From Bacillota bacterium (GTDB lineage: Bacteria; Bacillota; Clostridia; Lachnospirales; Lachnospiraceae), in contig JAEZZQ010000021.1 in NCBI GenBank assembly GCA_023442465.1, positions 186,001-250,000 on the forward strand: a DNA stretch of 64,000 nucleotides, given 5' to 3'. The notes under the pieces were generated by a model. The model made no database searches. It worked only from the letters and a program-made list of their open reading frames with translations, and had not been told where the DNA came from. The translations under genes were made by a program, and so were the position numbers. Positions 17,715 through 27,082 of the stretch are shown piece by piece; within the stretch, counting starts at the first letter, position 1; the number at the start of each line of letters is the position of its first letter.

Positions 17715-18902
17715 ATGGGAAAGAAATTAACCGATAAAGTAAGCTGGGTAGGAAAAACGGACTGGGAGCTTGTGAAATTTCACGGGGATGAGTATTCCAC
17801 CCACAGAGGCTCTTCCTATAATTCTTATTTAATCAGAGACCAAAAGACAGTGCTGATCGATACGGTATGGCAGCCCTATGACAAAGAATTCGTAACCAGG
17901 CTAAAGCAGGAAATCGATTTAAAGAAAATAGACTATATTATTATGAACCACAACGAAATCGATCATAGCGGCGCATTGCCGGAATTGATGAGAGAGATTC
18001 CGGATACTCCCATTTATTGTACGGCGAACGGTGTGAAAATAATAAAGGGTCATTATCATCATGAATGGAATTTTGTTACTGTTAAGACCGGAGATTCTCT
18101 GGATATTGGTGAAAGCAGGCTGGTTTTCGTGGAGGCTCCCATGCTTCATTGGCCGGATAGCATGATGACTTATATGACAGGGGAAAATATCCTTTTCAGC
18201 AACGATGCCTTTGGCCAGCATTATGCAACAGAGTCTCTTTATAACGATGCTGTGGATGAAGCCGAGCTTTTTGCGGAAGCATTGAAATATTATGCGAATA
18301 TCCTTACCCCCTTCAGTCCTCTCGTTATGAAGAAAATCAAAGAGGTCCTGGCTCTTAACCTTCCGGTAGATATGATCTGTACCAGTCATGGCGTAATCTG
18401 GAAGGAGAATCCGGCCCAGATCATCGAAAGCTATTTAAAGTGGGCGGATAGCTATCAGGAAAATCAGGTTACATTAGTTTATGATACCATGTGGAATTCC
18501 ACCCGTAAAATGGCGGAGGCCATAGCGGAGGGCATCCGTCAGGCCGATTCCTCGATAACAGTCAAACTGATGAATGCTGCGAAGGAGGACAAGAACGATA
18601 TTATTACCGAGGTATTTCGCTCCAAAGCCATTCTTGCAGGCTCCTCCACTATTAATAACGGACTGCTCTTTTCCATGGGAGGCATTCTCGAAATGATGAA
18701 AGGCCTTAAGCTTAAAAACAAAAAAGCCGCAGCTTTCGGAAGCTACGGCTGGAGTGGCGAATCGGTGAAGCAATTGACGAAGGCTCTCGGTGAAGGAGGC
18801 TTTGAAATCGTCAATGACGGTCTGCGCCTGCTCTGGGTTCCGGATGAGGAAGGCCTTGCTTCTTGTGTGGAATTCGGTAAACAATTTGCCAAGGAACTTT
18901 AA
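17715..18902 (+). CDS. fprA: A-type flavoprotein (flavodiiron protein)
   Basis: Flavodiiron proteins reduce oxygen to water or nitric oxide to nitrous oxide and protect anaerobes. The 395-residue length is standard for the two-domain class. The metallo-beta-lactamase domain carries the diiron ligands H79-x-E81-x-D83-H84 in NHNEIDHSG, H145 in APMLHWPDSM, D164 in SNDAFG and a histidine in CTSHGVIW. The flavodoxin domain starts near residue 258 with the FMN-phosphate loop YDTMWNSTRKMA, followed by GSSTINNG and GSYGWSG. No rubredoxin domain is fused, so an external rubredoxin or similar donor is expected. It has its own promoter and a strong ribosome site. Confidence 0.95.
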   Translation: MGKKLTDKVSWVGKTDWELVKFHGDEYSTHRGSSYNSYLIRDQKTVLIDTVWQPYDKEFVTRLKQEIDLKKIDYIIMNHNEIDHSGALPELMREIPDTPIYCTANGVKIIKGHYHHEWNFVTVKTGDSLDIGESRLVFVEAPMLHWPDSMMTYMTGENILFSNDAFGQHYATESLYNDAVDEAELFAEALKYYANILTPFSPLVMKKIKEVLALNLPVDMICTSHGVIWKENPAQIIESYLKWADSYQENQVTLVYDTMWNSTRKMAEAIAEGIRQADSSITVKLMNAAKEDKNDIITEVFRSKAILAGSSTINNGLLFSMGGILEMMKGLKLKNKKAAAFGSYGWSGESVKQLTKALGEGGFEIVNDGLRLLWVPDEEGLASCVEFGKQFAKEL

Positions 18903-19174
18903 TTTATTCCAGTAAATTTCCCATACTCTTTACGCTCACCGCCGGCTCCCAGAGCGATCAATCCGGAGTTAAAGCCGACGATGAAGCGATAGTTCTTGCC
19001 GATGCGTTTCGTCAGGCTGTCACTAAGCAGCTTCAAGGTAACCACTCCAAAGAGGTTGTCTTCGCCGATAATGATGTCTGCGATTTCTCTGGCAATTTCT
19101 GCTCCGTCACTGATAGCTATTACTACGTCGGCGGCAGATAGGGCGGGAGAATCGTTAATGCCGTCCCCCACCAT
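18899..19174 (-). pseudogene. remnant of a heavy-metal P1B-type ATPase
   Basis: About 80 residues match the C-terminal hinge and membrane end of P1B ATPases: MVGDGINDSPALSAADV with the Mg-binding GDGxND, ISDGAEIAREIADI, and RIGKNYRFIVGFNSGLIAL. Upstream the frame is lost; the preceding bases read in another frame without the phosphorylation or ATP-binding motifs. The last residues are unrelated to the family. It therefore cannot encode a pump. It overlaps the fprA stop codon by 4 bp on the other strand. Confidence 0.8.
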
Positions 19175-19289
19175 TTTTGCGATGGAGGTAGCACTGTCTG
19201 TTCATATGCCATTTTGTTGGTACCGGTATGGATACGTATACGGACTTTTATCTCACGTTCAATCATAAACCTCAATGTGTTCTCCTTTC

Positions 19290-19324
19290 AAAAAACACCT
19301 ACAAAAGTTTTGTAGGCGTTTTTT
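19290..19324. terminator. bidirectional terminator
   Basis: AAAAAAC-CCTACAAAA pairs with TTTTGTAGG-GTTTTTT with a single internal mismatch and a very short loop. Both strands end in a T-run. It separates the ATPase remnant from the next plus-strand operon. Confidence 0.7.
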
Positions 19325-19435
19325 ATTTAAATTGAAAGATTTCCCCTTTTCTTTCATTTTATTGCTTTATGTGGTACTATTTAAAAGTAATAAAAGTTTT
19401 ATAAATTTTTAACGTGATAGGGGAGAAGCATTGAA

Positions 19436-20740
19436 ATGGATGTAAAGTTAAAAAATATCATGAAAGAAGTGTTTGGAAAAATTACTTTTCATTATAAAAG
19501 ACATCCTGTGCTTTTATGCATGGCTCTTAGCTTTGTTTTTTTGGCTGTCCCGGCGGCTGTTGTGTTCATTACAGAACTATGGAATCATAGGGTGGAGCGG
19601 GATGACTTATATATGTACTTTATAGTTTTTGTCCTTATTTGGATATTTGTTGGAATTCCCTTGGTATTGACCGCAATAAATATGGTCGCTTTATTTTTTA
19701 GAAAGCCCTCTTTGGAGCTTTCGGTTAGCAGCAGGAAGATTGAGGCGCTTACTATTATTCTTGGAATTGTTTATTCCATCATTTACGCAGCTTCGGGTTT
19801 TTCTAATATGACCATCAACGATTGGTGGATGGAAGCCCGTAATTTTGAGAAGCATTCGCCTGTTCTTACGGAGACTCTGCCTACCATAATAACTATCGTC
19901 GGGGTTTCTATGCTGGGATATGTCATCGCCCGTTACGGCAGGCTGGAAAAGCTGCCGCCCTTAATCCTTACTTTATGTATTGCCGCCATGTATCTGGGCG
20001 CAGTTCAGTGCATTCTCTGGATTGTGCAAATATGGGAAATGGAATACGATAGCATGATCTTTAGCTTATTGCCATTTAATTTCATATTTATTGTGATGAA
20101 GACAATAAAGGAGCTTATATTCAGATGGCGGGAACTTCAGGCAGCAGATATGAGCCAGACGAAGGAATCCCTTTCCGTTATCCGGTCGTGGCTGATGAAT
20201 TCCTCCAGATGGCCCATCGTAGGGCTGGTACTTACTATTCCGCTTCTGGGAATTTTGATCGTGATTCTCATACTGTTCGGGCAGGCGCCGGACAGCTTTA
20301 TAAAGGCTTGGACAGAGACGGCGGATTGGAGCTTGTCCAAGAGGGTGGCACCGCAGAATGTTATGTTCGACGAGCACTATTTATGTACGGTGGCAGCAGG
20401 CGGGCATAAGAGAGTGGTGAAGCCTCTGAGACTTGGGGTGAGGCACGGACATGAAGTCATCGTCAACAGACAGCTTTGCGTTGCCAATGCATTTGAGCAG
20501 ATTCTTGAAGAAAAGACTCCCCGTCTGCACGGAGCAGTAAGGGGTGCTTACGATAAATATGGTTACCCTATCGCTAAAAATGTAAAATCGCCGTTTATGG
20601 CAGATTTGATTTATTATATCATGAAACCGGCGGAATGGTTTTTCCTTATGATCATCTACCTTTGTGACAGCAAGCCGGAGAATAGAATCGCACTGCAGTA
20701 CATCCCCAAGCCTCAGATGAGGATCAGGGAAATAAATTAA
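19436..20740 (+). CDS. polytopic membrane protein (DUF6688-like)
   Basis: This 434-residue protein has an ATG after GGGGAG. About seven membrane helices can be recognised (for example HPVLLCMALSFVFLAVPAAV, IWIFVGIPLVLTAINMVALF and WPIVGLVLTIPLLGILIVIL). A soluble C-terminus follows, with the conserved-looking block HYLCTVAAGGHKRVVKPLRL, GVRHGHEVIVNRQLCVANAF. This block is what I associate with DUF6688 proteins, whose function is not known. It is 23 bp upstream of the ABC importer lipoprotein gene, so the two may be co-transcribed, but no functional link is evident. Confidence 0.75.
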   Translation: MDVKLKNIMKEVFGKITFHYKRHPVLLCMALSFVFLAVPAAVVFITELWNHRVERDDLYMYFIVFVLIWIFVGIPLVLTAINMVALFFRKPSLELSVSSRKIEALTIILGIVYSIIYAASGFSNMTINDWWMEARNFEKHSPVLTETLPTIITIVGVSMLGYVIARYGRLEKLPPLILTLCIAAMYLGAVQCILWIVQIWEMEYDSMIFSLLPFNFIFIVMKTIKELIFRWRELQAADMSQTKESLSVIRSWLMNSSRWPIVGLVLTIPLLGILIVILILFGQAPDSFIKAWTETADWSLSKRVAPQNVMFDEHYLCTVAAGGHKRVVKPLRLGVRHGHEVIVNRQLCVANAFEQILEEKTPRLHGAVRGAYDKYGYPIAKNVKSPFMADLIYYIMKPAEWFFLMIIYLCDSKPENRIALQYIPKPQMRIREIN

Positions 20741-20763
20741 TAAAAGTAAAGAAGGGAAGACGT

Positions 20764-21897
20764 ATGAAAAAGTTATTAATGTTACCTATAAGTTTGGTTC
20801 TGTGCCTGACGCTGATAACCGGCTGCGGCAGCCAAGCGGGAAGTTCTGCACAGAGCCAGCCGGAGAAAACCTCCGAGGCTGAGAGTCAGGCTTCCGGTGA
20901 AGAGGCTCAGGTGGAAGATTCCTCTGAGGCACAGGAGGAGCCTGCTCCCGAAGAGACTGCGGATGCAACAGATACCGCAGATACGCCGGTTCGGGTTATG
21001 GCATTGAAAGGGCCTACGGCTATGGGCCTGGTTGAGCTTATGGATGAAAGTGAATCCGGTGCTGTGAATGGAAACGATTATGATTTCACCATCGCAGCTT
21101 CTGCGGACGAGGTAACACCCAAACTGGTTCAGGGAGAAACGGACATCGCAGCAGTTCCGGCAAATCTCGCTTCGGTGCTCTATAACAATACCGATGGACA
21201 GATACGGGTGCTGGCTATCAATACCCTGGGCGTGATTTATATTGTGGATACGGGTGATACGGTACATTCGGCAGCGGATTTAAAAGGAAAAACCATATAT
21301 GCCAGCGGAAAAGGTGCGACCCCGGAATATGCCTTAAACTATATTCTTACGAAGAATGGAATCGACCCGGAAAAGGATGTAACAATAGAGTGGAAATCAG
21401 AGCATGCGGAATGTGTAGCGGCGCTTGCGGCCTCTGAAGATGAAGGAATCGCGCTGCTTCCACAGCCCTTTGTTACGACAGCACAGATGAAGAATGACAG
21501 AATACGTATTGCGCTCGATCTGACGCAGGAGTGGGACAAGCTGCAGAAGGATGAGGAGACGCCCAGTGCCCTTCTTACCGGAGTCATTGTAGCGAGAGCC
21601 GATTTCATAGAAGAGCATCCGGAGGCGGTAAGTGCTTTTATGGATTCCTATAAGAAATCGGTAGACTATGTGAACGGAAATGCAGAGGAAGCGGCGAAGC
21701 TTATCGAGAAATTTGATATCGTTCCTGCCGCCGTAGCGCAAAAGGCGCTGCCGTACTGTAATATTACGTTTATCGAGGGCGCAGAAATGAAAGATAAATT
21801 ATCGGGATATTTAAGCGTATTGTTGGAACAGAATGAGAAGTCCGTGGGAGGAGAGATTCCGGCTGATGACTTTTACTATGAAAGACAAGGGAAATAG
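20764..21897 (+). CDS. NitT/TauT-type ABC transporter substrate-binding lipoprotein
   Basis: This 377-residue protein has a lipobox (LITGCGS, cysteine 22), so it is anchored outside the membrane. An acidic Ser/Glu linker runs to about residue 75. The binding domain follows with the pattern of NMT1/THI5-like proteins: VRVMALKGPTAMGLVEL, QGETDIAAVPANLASVLYN, DLKGKTIYASGKGATPEYAL and GVIVARADFIEEHPEAV. Such proteins deliver sulfonates, nitrate, thiamine precursors or similar small ligands. It starts a three-gene importer with the permease and ATPase downstream. Confidence 0.9.
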   Translation: MKKLLMLPISLVLCLTLITGCGSQAGSSAQSQPEKTSEAESQASGEEAQVEDSSEAQEEPAPEETADATDTADTPVRVMALKGPTAMGLVELMDESESGAVNGNDYDFTIAASADEVTPKLVQGETDIAAVPANLASVLYNNTDGQIRVLAINTLGVIYIVDTGDTVHSAADLKGKTIYASGKGATPEYALNYILTKNGIDPEKDVTIEWKSEHAECVAALAASEDEGIALLPQPFVTTAQMKNDRIRIALDLTQEWDKLQKDEETPSALLTGVIVARADFIEEHPEAVSAFMDSYKKSVDYVNGNAEEAAKLIEKFDIVPAAVAQKALPYCNITFIEGAEMKDKLSGYLSVLLEQNEKSVGGEIPADDFYYERQGK

Positions 21898-22636
21898 ATC
21901 AAAAATAAAATTATGGGCTGTTTTGCTTTGGCTGCTCGTGTGGGAGATAGCGGCGCGCTCTATCGGGCAGGAGATACTTTTGGTATCTCCTGCCGTTGTA
22001 TTGTTTAAATTCCTGCAATTGATGTTCACCCTTTCGTTCTGGCAGTCCATCGCCTTTTCCCTCCTTCGTATTATCGGAGGCTTCCTGTTGGCTTTGTGTG
22101 CCGGAGTGATATTGGCAGGAATCAGTTCTGCGAACATCTTTATCAAGGAGCTGATGCGGCCGCTTATCGCAGTAATAAAGGCGGTACCCGTAGCATCCTT
22201 CATCATCCTCGTATTGATATGGGTGCCCTCCCGTAACTTATCGGTGGTTATTTCCTTTCTCATGGTACTGCCGGTAGTCTATCAGAACATTCTGGAGGGT
22301 ATAGAGAGGATGGATGGGCAGCTCCTGGAAATGGCTCAGGTCTTTCAAGTACCCTATGGAAAACGCCTCAGATATATATATCTTTCCCAGATCATGCCCT
22401 TTTTCAAGACGGCGGCCTCTTTATCTCTGGGATTGTGCTGGAAGGCGGGAGTGGCGGCGGAAGTGATAGGGATTCCGAGAGGTTCTATCGGCGAGAAGCT
22501 GTATGAAGCGAAGATTTATCTGCAGACGCCGGATTTATTCGCATGGACATTCACTATTGTTCTTTTGAGTGTAGGTTTTGAGAAGATATTCCTTCTTTTT
22601 GTGGATAAGTTGGTCAAAAAAGTGGAGAGAGGTTGA
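21866..22636 (+). CDS. ABC transporter permease (NitT/TauT type)
   Basis: The gene overlaps the lipoprotein gene by about 30 bp. The ATG at 21866, after GGGAGGAGAG, is my choice among several close start codons. The 256-residue product has six membrane segments and the EAA-type loop around ILEGIERMDGQLLEMAQVFQ. This is followed by YGKRLRYIYLSQIMPFF, typical of the SsuC/TauC/ThiX permeases. It works with the binding protein and ATPase on either side. Confidence 0.9.
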   Translation: MTFTMKDKGNRSKIKLWAVLLWLLVWEIAARSIGQEILLVSPAVVLFKFLQLMFTLSFWQSIAFSLLRIIGGFLLALCAGVILAGISSANIFIKELMRPLIAVIKAVPVASFIILVLIWVPSRNLSVVISFLMVLPVVYQNILEGIERMDGQLLEMAQVFQVPYGKRLRYIYLSQIMPFFKTAASLSLGLCWKAGVAAEVIGIPRGSIGEKLYEAKIYLQTPDLFAWTFTIVLLSVGFEKIFLLFVDKLVKKVERG

Positions 22637-22671
22637 AAACCCATAGAAAAATTCGAGGAGAGCCGTAAGAA

Positions 22672-23268
22672 ATGGATATAAATATTGTTAATTTGTCAAA
22701 AAAATACGGGGAAAAAGAGGTACTTCGTGACTTCTCCATCAGAATAAAGGAGGGATCAGTTACTTCTATTATGGCGCCTTCCGGTGCAGGGAAGACTACG
22801 CTTCTTAAGATTCTTGCAGGGCTTGAGAAAGCGGATGAAGGAAGCATTACAGGGATGGAGGGAAGCCGGATTGGAATGGTATTTCAAGAGGACAGGCTTT
22901 GCGAGAATTTGAATTCGGTGGCTAATATCCGTCTCGTGTGCGACAGCAGGATAACCGGGCATCAAATCGAGGAGGAGCTGCAAAGGGTAGGCCTTGAGGG
23001 AAGTGAAAGGCAGCCCGTCAGGGAGCTGTCCGGCGGTATGCGCAGAAGAACCGCTTTGGTACGGGCTTTGTTATCTCCTTACGATATTCTGATTCTGGAC
23101 GAGCCTTTTAAAGGGCTGGATGAGTATAAAAAAAACGAGGTCATGAATTACACTCTGGAGAAAAGTATGGGCAAGACGGTCATATTGGTGACCCACGATG
23201 AAAAGGAAGCGAAATTTATGGGTGGAGAAATCCTATATATGAATGATAATAATCATAGGACAAATTAG
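22672..23268 (+). CDS. ABC transporter ATPase (NitT/TauT type)
   Basis: The 198-residue ATPase has all main motifs: Walker A APSGAGKTTLL near residues 38-47, Q-loop GMVFQEDRL, signature LSGGMRRRTAL, Walker B ILILDEPFKGLDE and H-loop VTHDEKEAKF. It lacks the C-terminal extension of larger members. It completes the importer that starts at 20764. Confidence 0.92.
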   Translation: MDINIVNLSKKYGEKEVLRDFSIRIKEGSVTSIMAPSGAGKTTLLKILAGLEKADEGSITGMEGSRIGMVFQEDRLCENLNSVANIRLVCDSRITGHQIEEELQRVGLEGSERQPVRELSGGMRRRTALVRALLSPYDILILDEPFKGLDEYKKNEVMNYTLEKSMGKTVILVTHDEKEAKFMGGEILYMNDNNHRTN

Positions 23269-23349
23269 TATTTTTTGGAAGCGCTTATTTCATAACAAAG
23301 CGGGAAAAAGTACATATAATAAAATAACTTTATTATTAAGGATATCGTT

Positions 23350-24171
23350 ATGTTCTATATTACTTCCTCAGATAATGTAAAAATAGCAGTGTATAATTAT
23401 GATTGCGGCGGTACCCATACGGTTTTTCTTATTCACGGCTGGCCGCTTTCCCATAAAATCTATGAATATCAGATAGAAAAATTAATTGCCTGCGGTTATC
23501 GGGTAGTGGCGCTCGATTTAAGAGGCTTCGGCAGCTCCGATGCACCGGCCTGCGGTTATTCTTATGACCGGATGGCAGCGGATATTTATGGAGTTATTAC
23601 AACGCTGCGCCTTACAGATATTGTTTTAGTGGGATTTTCTATGGGTGGGGCGATTGCACTCCGGTACATGAACATATATCAGGGGTACGGAGTAAAGCAG
23701 TTGATTCTGTTAGCGGCAGCGGCTCCTTCCTGGACGCAGCGCACAGGTTATCCCTATGGACTTATGAGAAGTTATGTGGATGGATTAATTGAGCAGATAC
23801 GTACCGACAGGCCGAAACTCGCTTATGAATTTGCGCATAACCAGTTATTTGCGTCTCCTCAAAGTGAAGCAGTTAAAAACTGGTTTGAAGATATTGCACT
23901 TTCGGCATCGGGGATCGGTACTTTGAAAGCACTTATTTCCCTTCGGGATGAAGACGGGAGAAAAGATCTGTCGTCAGTGTGTGTACCTACGGCAATTATA
24001 CATGGCGCCAAAGATGTTGTTGTATCAAACGATCTTGCGAGAATTCAGCATAGGGGTATTCGTGGTTCCAAGTTGTACACTCTTGAAAACAGCGGTCACG
24101 GAATTATGTATGATGAATTGGATAAATTTAACCGGATATTTATTAATATAATTGATGAAGTATGGAAATAG
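23350..24171 (+). CDS. alpha/beta-hydrolase
   Basis: This 273-residue enzyme has the alpha/beta-hydrolase fold. The oxyanion motif is FLIHGWPLS, the nucleophile elbow is GFSMGG with serine 97, the acid is probably in IHGAKDVVV near residue 221 and the histidine is in ENSGHGIMYDE near residue 249. The LDLRGFGSSDAP strand is typical of the chloroperoxidase/esterase subgroup. No signal peptide is present, so it acts in the cytoplasm. The substrate is unknown. It stands alone between the importer and a terminator. Confidence 0.88.
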   Translation: MFYITSSDNVKIAVYNYDCGGTHTVFLIHGWPLSHKIYEYQIEKLIACGYRVVALDLRGFGSSDAPACGYSYDRMAADIYGVITTLRLTDIVLVGFSMGGAIALRYMNIYQGYGVKQLILLAAAAPSWTQRTGYPYGLMRSYVDGLIEQIRTDRPKLAYEFAHNQLFASPQSEAVKNWFEDIALSASGIGTLKALISLRDEDGRKDLSSVCVPTAIIHGAKDVVVSNDLARIQHRGIRGSKLYTLENSGHGIMYDELDKFNRIFINIIDEVWK

Positions 24172-24197
24172 ATCCATAAAACCGATAAAATGTCCCG

Positions 24198-24237
24198 CAG
24201 GCTTCCGCTCACTTTATTGCCTGTGAACGGAAGCCTG
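24198..24237 (+). terminator. terminator after the hydrolase gene
   Basis: A 15-bp stem with one mismatch (CAGGCTTCCGCTCAC / GTGAACGGAAGCCTG) lies 27 bp after the stop codon and is followed by an AT-rich tract. Confidence 0.7.
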
Positions 24238-24348
24238 GAATTTAATTAATAAAAAGGTATATTTCTTGACATTTATATTAAAAGTATTCAAAATAAAAGA
24301 AATAGACATCTAGGATAGGACTGTTTTGCAAAGGAAAAGGTATTTGAC

Positions 24349-25299
24349 ATGAATTATATAGTGTTTGATTTAGAATGGAATCAAAGCAATACCGGAAAAG
24401 ATGATGAAGTAAAAACTGTCCCTTTTGAAATTATAGAAATCGGTGCTTTGAAGCTGAATGATAATTTTGAAATTACCGGGGAGTTCAACCGGTTGATAAA
24501 GCCTCAGATTTACCATGAAATGCACCATATCACGAAGAAATTGATACATTTACAGATGGAAGAGCTGGATAACGAGAGTTTCTTTAATGAAGTAGTACAA
24601 GACTTTCTCACATGGTGCGGAACAGATTACATGTTCTGTACGTGGGGGCCTTTGGATTTAACGGAGCTTCAGAGGAATATGCGTTATTATCATATGCCGC
24701 TGCTTTCGGACAAGCCGTTGAAATTTTACGATGTGCAGAAGCTGTTCAGCATCTGCTTCGAGGACAAGAAGTCCAGAAGAACCTTGGAGTATGCGATTGA
24801 CTTTCTGAATATAAGAAAGGATATTCCTTTTCACAGAGCCTTCAGCGATGCATACTATACTGCGAAAATACTGGCCCATATCGACAGGGAACTGCTGGGC
24901 AATGTTTCTTTTGACGTTTTTGTGGCGCCGGGAAGTAAAAAAGAAGAAGTATATGCAGTGTTCGATAATTATACGAAGTACATCTCCAGAGAATTCGACA
25001 GCAAGCAGGATGTGCTGGATGACCGGGAAATCATGAGCACGAAGTGCTATCTTTGCCGAAAGAATATCAAGCGTAAAATCAAATGGTTTACTCCTAACGG
25101 AAAGCATTATTACAGCGTAGGCTATTGCAATAATCACGGTTTTATGAAAGCTAAGGTGCGCATCAAGAAATCGGAGAACGATAAGATGTATGCCATAAAG
25201 ACAACGAAATTCATATCGGAAGAGGACGTGCTTGAAATCAAGGAGAGGCAGGGACGGGCGAGGCAGCAGAAAAAAGAAAGAAATAAGTATAGCAGGTAA
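24349..25299 (+). CDS. DEDDh 3'-5' exonuclease with C-terminal zinc-ribbon-like tail
   Basis: This 316-residue protein belongs to the RNase T/DnaQ fold. Exo I is FDLEWNQS (D7, E9), exo II lies around WGPLDLTELQRN, and exo III is IPFHRAFSDAYYTAKIL with the catalytic H and D. About 120 further residues include a CxxC...C...H pattern (KCYLCRKNIKRK, then VGYCNNHGF) that probably binds zinc, and a basic end. It should trim nucleic acids from the 3' end; whether RNA or DNA is not clear. The gene is monocistronic and followed by a bidirectional terminator. Confidence 0.88.
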   Translation: MNYIVFDLEWNQSNTGKDDEVKTVPFEIIEIGALKLNDNFEITGEFNRLIKPQIYHEMHHITKKLIHLQMEELDNESFFNEVVQDFLTWCGTDYMFCTWGPLDLTELQRNMRYYHMPLLSDKPLKFYDVQKLFSICFEDKKSRRTLEYAIDFLNIRKDIPFHRAFSDAYYTAKILAHIDRELLGNVSFDVFVAPGSKKEEVYAVFDNYTKYISREFDSKQDVLDDREIMSTKCYLCRKNIKRKIKWFTPNGKHYYSVGYCNNHGFMKAKVRIKKSENDKMYAIKTTKFISEEDVLEIKERQGRARQQKKERNKYSR

Positions 25300-25308
25300 A
25301 GAATAAGT

Positions 25309-25363
25309 GGGCATCCCCAAAGTCGTAAAATTGCGAAACACATTTATGGCTTTGAGGATGCCC
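25309..25363. terminator. bidirectional terminator between convergent genes
   Basis: GGGCATCC (25309-25316) pairs with GGATGCCC (25356-25363) and the inner CAAAG/CTTTG extends the stem. It separates the exonuclease and dacF genes, which converge here. Confidence 0.65.
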
Positions 25364-25385
25364 TCAATCTATCTTCCGATCCAAT

Positions 25386-26900
25386 CTAAAAATCAAAATC
25401 CTTGTACTGGGAACGCATTCTGTCTTTCCTCCTGTTTTTTCTCCGCAGACGGTTTCTGCGCCTTTTAGCGAAGCTGTAATTCTGGATGACGGACTTCACT
25501 ACAAACAGGAGAATCAGTATACCTGCCACGATAAGAATAAAGGAAAGGACTCTTTTCACATTGACGAATATGACATTCTCCTGAGGCTCCTCATTCTGTG
25601 CTTCCGGTGCGTCGTAAGCAGTGCCTTCTATGGAGGTGTCGAAATCGTAGGAGGATTCGGTATTGAGAGCGATATCTACGGTTGCGCTTCCTACGTATAC
25701 GCCGTTATAGGTGTAATCGATCTTGGCGATCTGGCTGTCATCCTCCGCATTATAAGAGATAGAGGACTGCGTATCCTGGAAGACTGCAGTCTTCGGGAGC
25801 ACGAGGTAGCTGTCCTTGTTCAGGGACAAGACCGGCTTGGAACTGCCGAAGATGTCGTTATCTGTCTGGAAAAAGTCGGCATTATCTATGTTATAGTTTT
25901 TCTCGTTTTCCGATACGTTGACGATTTCAAAATTGTTGAAGCCGTACTGAAACAAATCCACCGTGTCCGTGAACTGATGAGGAGATTCCTCCTTCATAAT
26001 GACGCAGATGAGTTTCATGCCGTTTCGCTCCGCACAGCTTACCAGTGTCTGTCTCGCGTTGTCCGTGTAGCCGGTCTTGCCGCCGATAATGCCTTCGCAG
26101 GGATATTCGTTATTCACGATCTTGTGGTGTGTGCGAAGAATGAAGTCGTCCGGCTGGGTGGCGGTAGGCTCGAAATGATAGGAAGGCATACCTGATATTT
26201 TTGCCAGGAGTTCATTCTTATAAAAAGCCCGGGCGATGGTGGCAAGGTCATAGGCAGAGGTGTAATGGTTGTCGTCATGAAGGCCGTTAGCATTAGCGAA
26301 ATGAGAGTCGGTACAGCCCAGTTCTTTGGCTTTTTCATTCATCATTTCTGCAAAACCCTCGATACTGCCTCCCACATGCTCGGCTGCCGCATTAGCTACC
26401 TCATTGGCGGAACCGATAAGGATTCCATATAAGCATTCCTCCATAGAAATAGATTGTCCCTCATCCATACCCATATTCGAGCTTCCCCTGGGAATGGAGA
26501 AAACGGCGTTGTGAGAGAAGGTGACCATTTCGTCCAGGGAGGAATTCTCCGCTGCAATCAGGCAGGTAAGGATCTTAGTGGTACTGGCGGGATATAGCTG
26601 TTCATGAATATTCTTGCTGTATAAAATCGCTCCTGTATTGGCTTCCATGACAATGGCTGATTCGGCGCCGATTTGGGGACCTGCGGGCCAGTTCTCTATT
26701 TCGTTGGATTGGATGGGAAGGGTTTTTCTATTCTCCATAGCTTGTGTAAGCGCGTCCAGGCTGACGGCTTGTACATATGCAATATCCGTTGCAAAAGCGG
26801 AAGAAAATATGGTGGCTGACAGAGTAAAAAGACAGAGGTTTTTCTTTAATTTATGAAAACGAAAGGGCTCCCTTTTCAGCCCGGTGTGATTAAAAGACAT
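25386..26900 (-). CDS. dacF: D-alanyl-D-alanine carboxypeptidase (peptidase S11, DacF-like)
   Basis: The enzyme removes the terminal D-Ala of peptidoglycan pentapeptides at the outer membrane face. The 504 residues begin with a basic stretch and signal segment (LCLFTLSATIFSSAFA). The three penicillin-binding motifs are intact: S106-TTK109, S164-AN166 and K274-TG276. A C-terminal beta domain is followed by a membrane helix (VLSFILIVAGILILLFVV) and a very basic tail (RRRNRLRRKNRRK) instead of the usual amphipathic anchor. The gene is single, convergent with the exonuclease. The symbol is given by family; another S11 paralogue name is possible. Confidence 0.9.
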   Translation of the reverse strand: MSFNHTGLKREPFRFHKLKKNLCLFTLSATIFSSAFATDIAYVQAVSLDALTQAMENRKTLPIQSNEIENWPAGPQIGAESAIVMEANTGAILYSKNIHEQLYPASTTKILTCLIAAENSSLDEMVTFSHNAVFSIPRGSSNMGMDEGQSISMEECLYGILIGSANEVANAAAEHVGGSIEGFAEMMNEKAKELGCTDSHFANANGLHDDNHYTSAYDLATIARAFYKNELLAKISGMPSYHFEPTATQPDDFILRTHHKIVNNEYPCEGIIGGKTGYTDNARQTLVSCAERNGMKLICVIMKEESPHQFTDTVDLFQYGFNNFEIVNVSENEKNYNIDNADFFQTDNDIFGSSKPVLSLNKDSYLVLPKTAVFQDTQSSISYNAEDDSQIAKIDYTYNGVYVGSATVDIALNTESSYDFDTSIEGTAYDAPEAQNEEPQENVIFVNVKRVLSFILIVAGILILLFVVKSVIQNYSFAKRRRNRLRRKNRRKDRMRSQYKDFDF

Positions 26901-27082
26901 AAACTGACACTCCTATTCAAAATTTAAACGTTGTCTTTAATAATACACTATTTTAATTAAAAACCAAAGATAATTACAAAAAAAAATATTATTTAATAAA
27001 TAAATCATCGCGTTCGGTTGGGGCTTTTCATTTATCGATTTGTGGTGTAAAATGAAGCATAAGAAAATTAAGGAGCGGCTTT

